From Lentisphaeria bacterium UBA7640 (lineage in GTDB: Bacteria > Verrucomicrobiota > Lentisphaeria > Victivallales > Victivallaceae): 15,360 bases of DNA. The notes below the pieces were generated by a model. That model saw only the letters and a program-made list of their open reading frames with translations, was not told the origin of the DNA and ran no database searches. Position numbers and translations under genes: made by a program. Location: NCBI GenBank assembly GCA_002483765.1, contig DLIO01000100.1:1-15360 (forward strand). The letters run 5' to 3'. Every line of letters starts with the position of its first letter. Position 1 is the first letter of the stretch. Shown here in pieces: positions 15,265 through 15,360 of the stretch.

Positions 15265-15324
15265 AAAAAATTAAACAAACAATCGGTATGGCGAATTAAA
15301 TACGACATACCGATTGATTATTAA
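15253..15324 (+). repeat. 12-bp direct repeat ATTGATTATTAA, copies exactly 60 bp apart
   Basis: One copy (15253-15264) covers the last codons and stop of the acyl-CoA dehydrogenase; the other (15313-15324) overlaps the right arm of the hairpin before the next gene. It may be a trace of a small local duplication or chance in A/T-rich DNA. Confidence 0.55.
15280..15316. repeat. 11-bp inverted repeat in the gap after the acyl-CoA dehydrogenase
   Basis: CAATCGGTATG (15280-15290) pairs with CATACCGATTG (15306-15316) around a 15-base loop. No T-run follows, and the next gene's ribosome site begins 10 bases later. It could be an operator, an mRNA processing or stability element, or a weak attenuator between operon genes. 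Confidence 0.55.
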
Positions 15325-15339
15325 CCAAGGAGTTTGTAA

Positions 15340-15360
15340 ATGAGTGCGCCAAGCAAAGCT
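15340..15360 (+). CDS. Start of the next gene, cut by the window end
   Basis: An ATG at 15340 preceded by AAGGAG (15327-15332) at seven-base spacing opens a frame encoding MSAPSKA before the window ends. The ribosome site is strong, so a real gene is likely, probably in the same operon as etfBA and the dehydrogenase. Seven residues are too few to name it. Confidence 0.6.

Overview
The window looks like an ordinary stretch of chromosome from a diderm, anaerobic, fermentative bacterium, with base composition in the low-to-mid 40s % GC by eye. LpxB (lipid A synthesis) indicates an outer membrane. HydE ([FeFe]-hydrogenase maturation), an aldo/keto reductase with two [4Fe-4S] motifs and a clostridial-style EtfB point to anaerobic metabolism. 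The single-chain GlyRS and a one-domain AICAR transformylase argue against a typical gammaproteobacterium. A PVC-group bacterium such as Lentisphaerota is a tentative guess that the sequence alone cannot prove. I see no rRNA, tRNA, CRISPR array, insertion sequence, phage gene or integrase.

Layout. (1) 22-1632 (+): a ClC chloride channel with a CBS pair; its first part is missing or out of frame at the window edge. (2) 1733-4376 (+): glycyl-tRNA synthetase, a ferredoxin-like aldo/keto reductase and a 44-residue Cys-rich membrane peptide, tightly spaced. (3) 4409-6683 (-): stand-alone AICAR transformylase followed by LpxB. (4) 6792-8482 (+): the tmk-holB pair, divergent from (3) across 108 bp. 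(5) 8483-9777 (-): a WbuC-family cupin followed by a HAD-IIA phosphatase with an ATGA overlap; its end abuts holB with no spacer. (6) 10046-11143 (+): HydE. (7) 11144-11598: a 455-bp gene-free stretch with a perfect 15-bp hairpin. (8) 11599-15264 (+): etfB, etfA and a long acyl-CoA dehydrogenase, followed after a hairpin by the start of another gene at 15340.

How the genes work together. Most are housekeeping genes: translation, purine and dTTP synthesis, the clamp loader and lipid A. The metabolic theme is in the right half. EtfA, EtfB and the acyl-CoA dehydrogenase should act as one flavoprotein system. EtfB has the sequence style of NAD-linked Etfs that bifurcate electrons to ferredoxin. 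HydE just upstream implies an [FeFe] hydrogenase elsewhere in the genome, which could re-oxidise such ferredoxin. That link is inference. I found no convincing undescribed system. The points most worth a second look are the disrupted ClC start, the split purine enzyme, the glyS-reductase-peptide cluster and the Etf/HydE neighbourhood.
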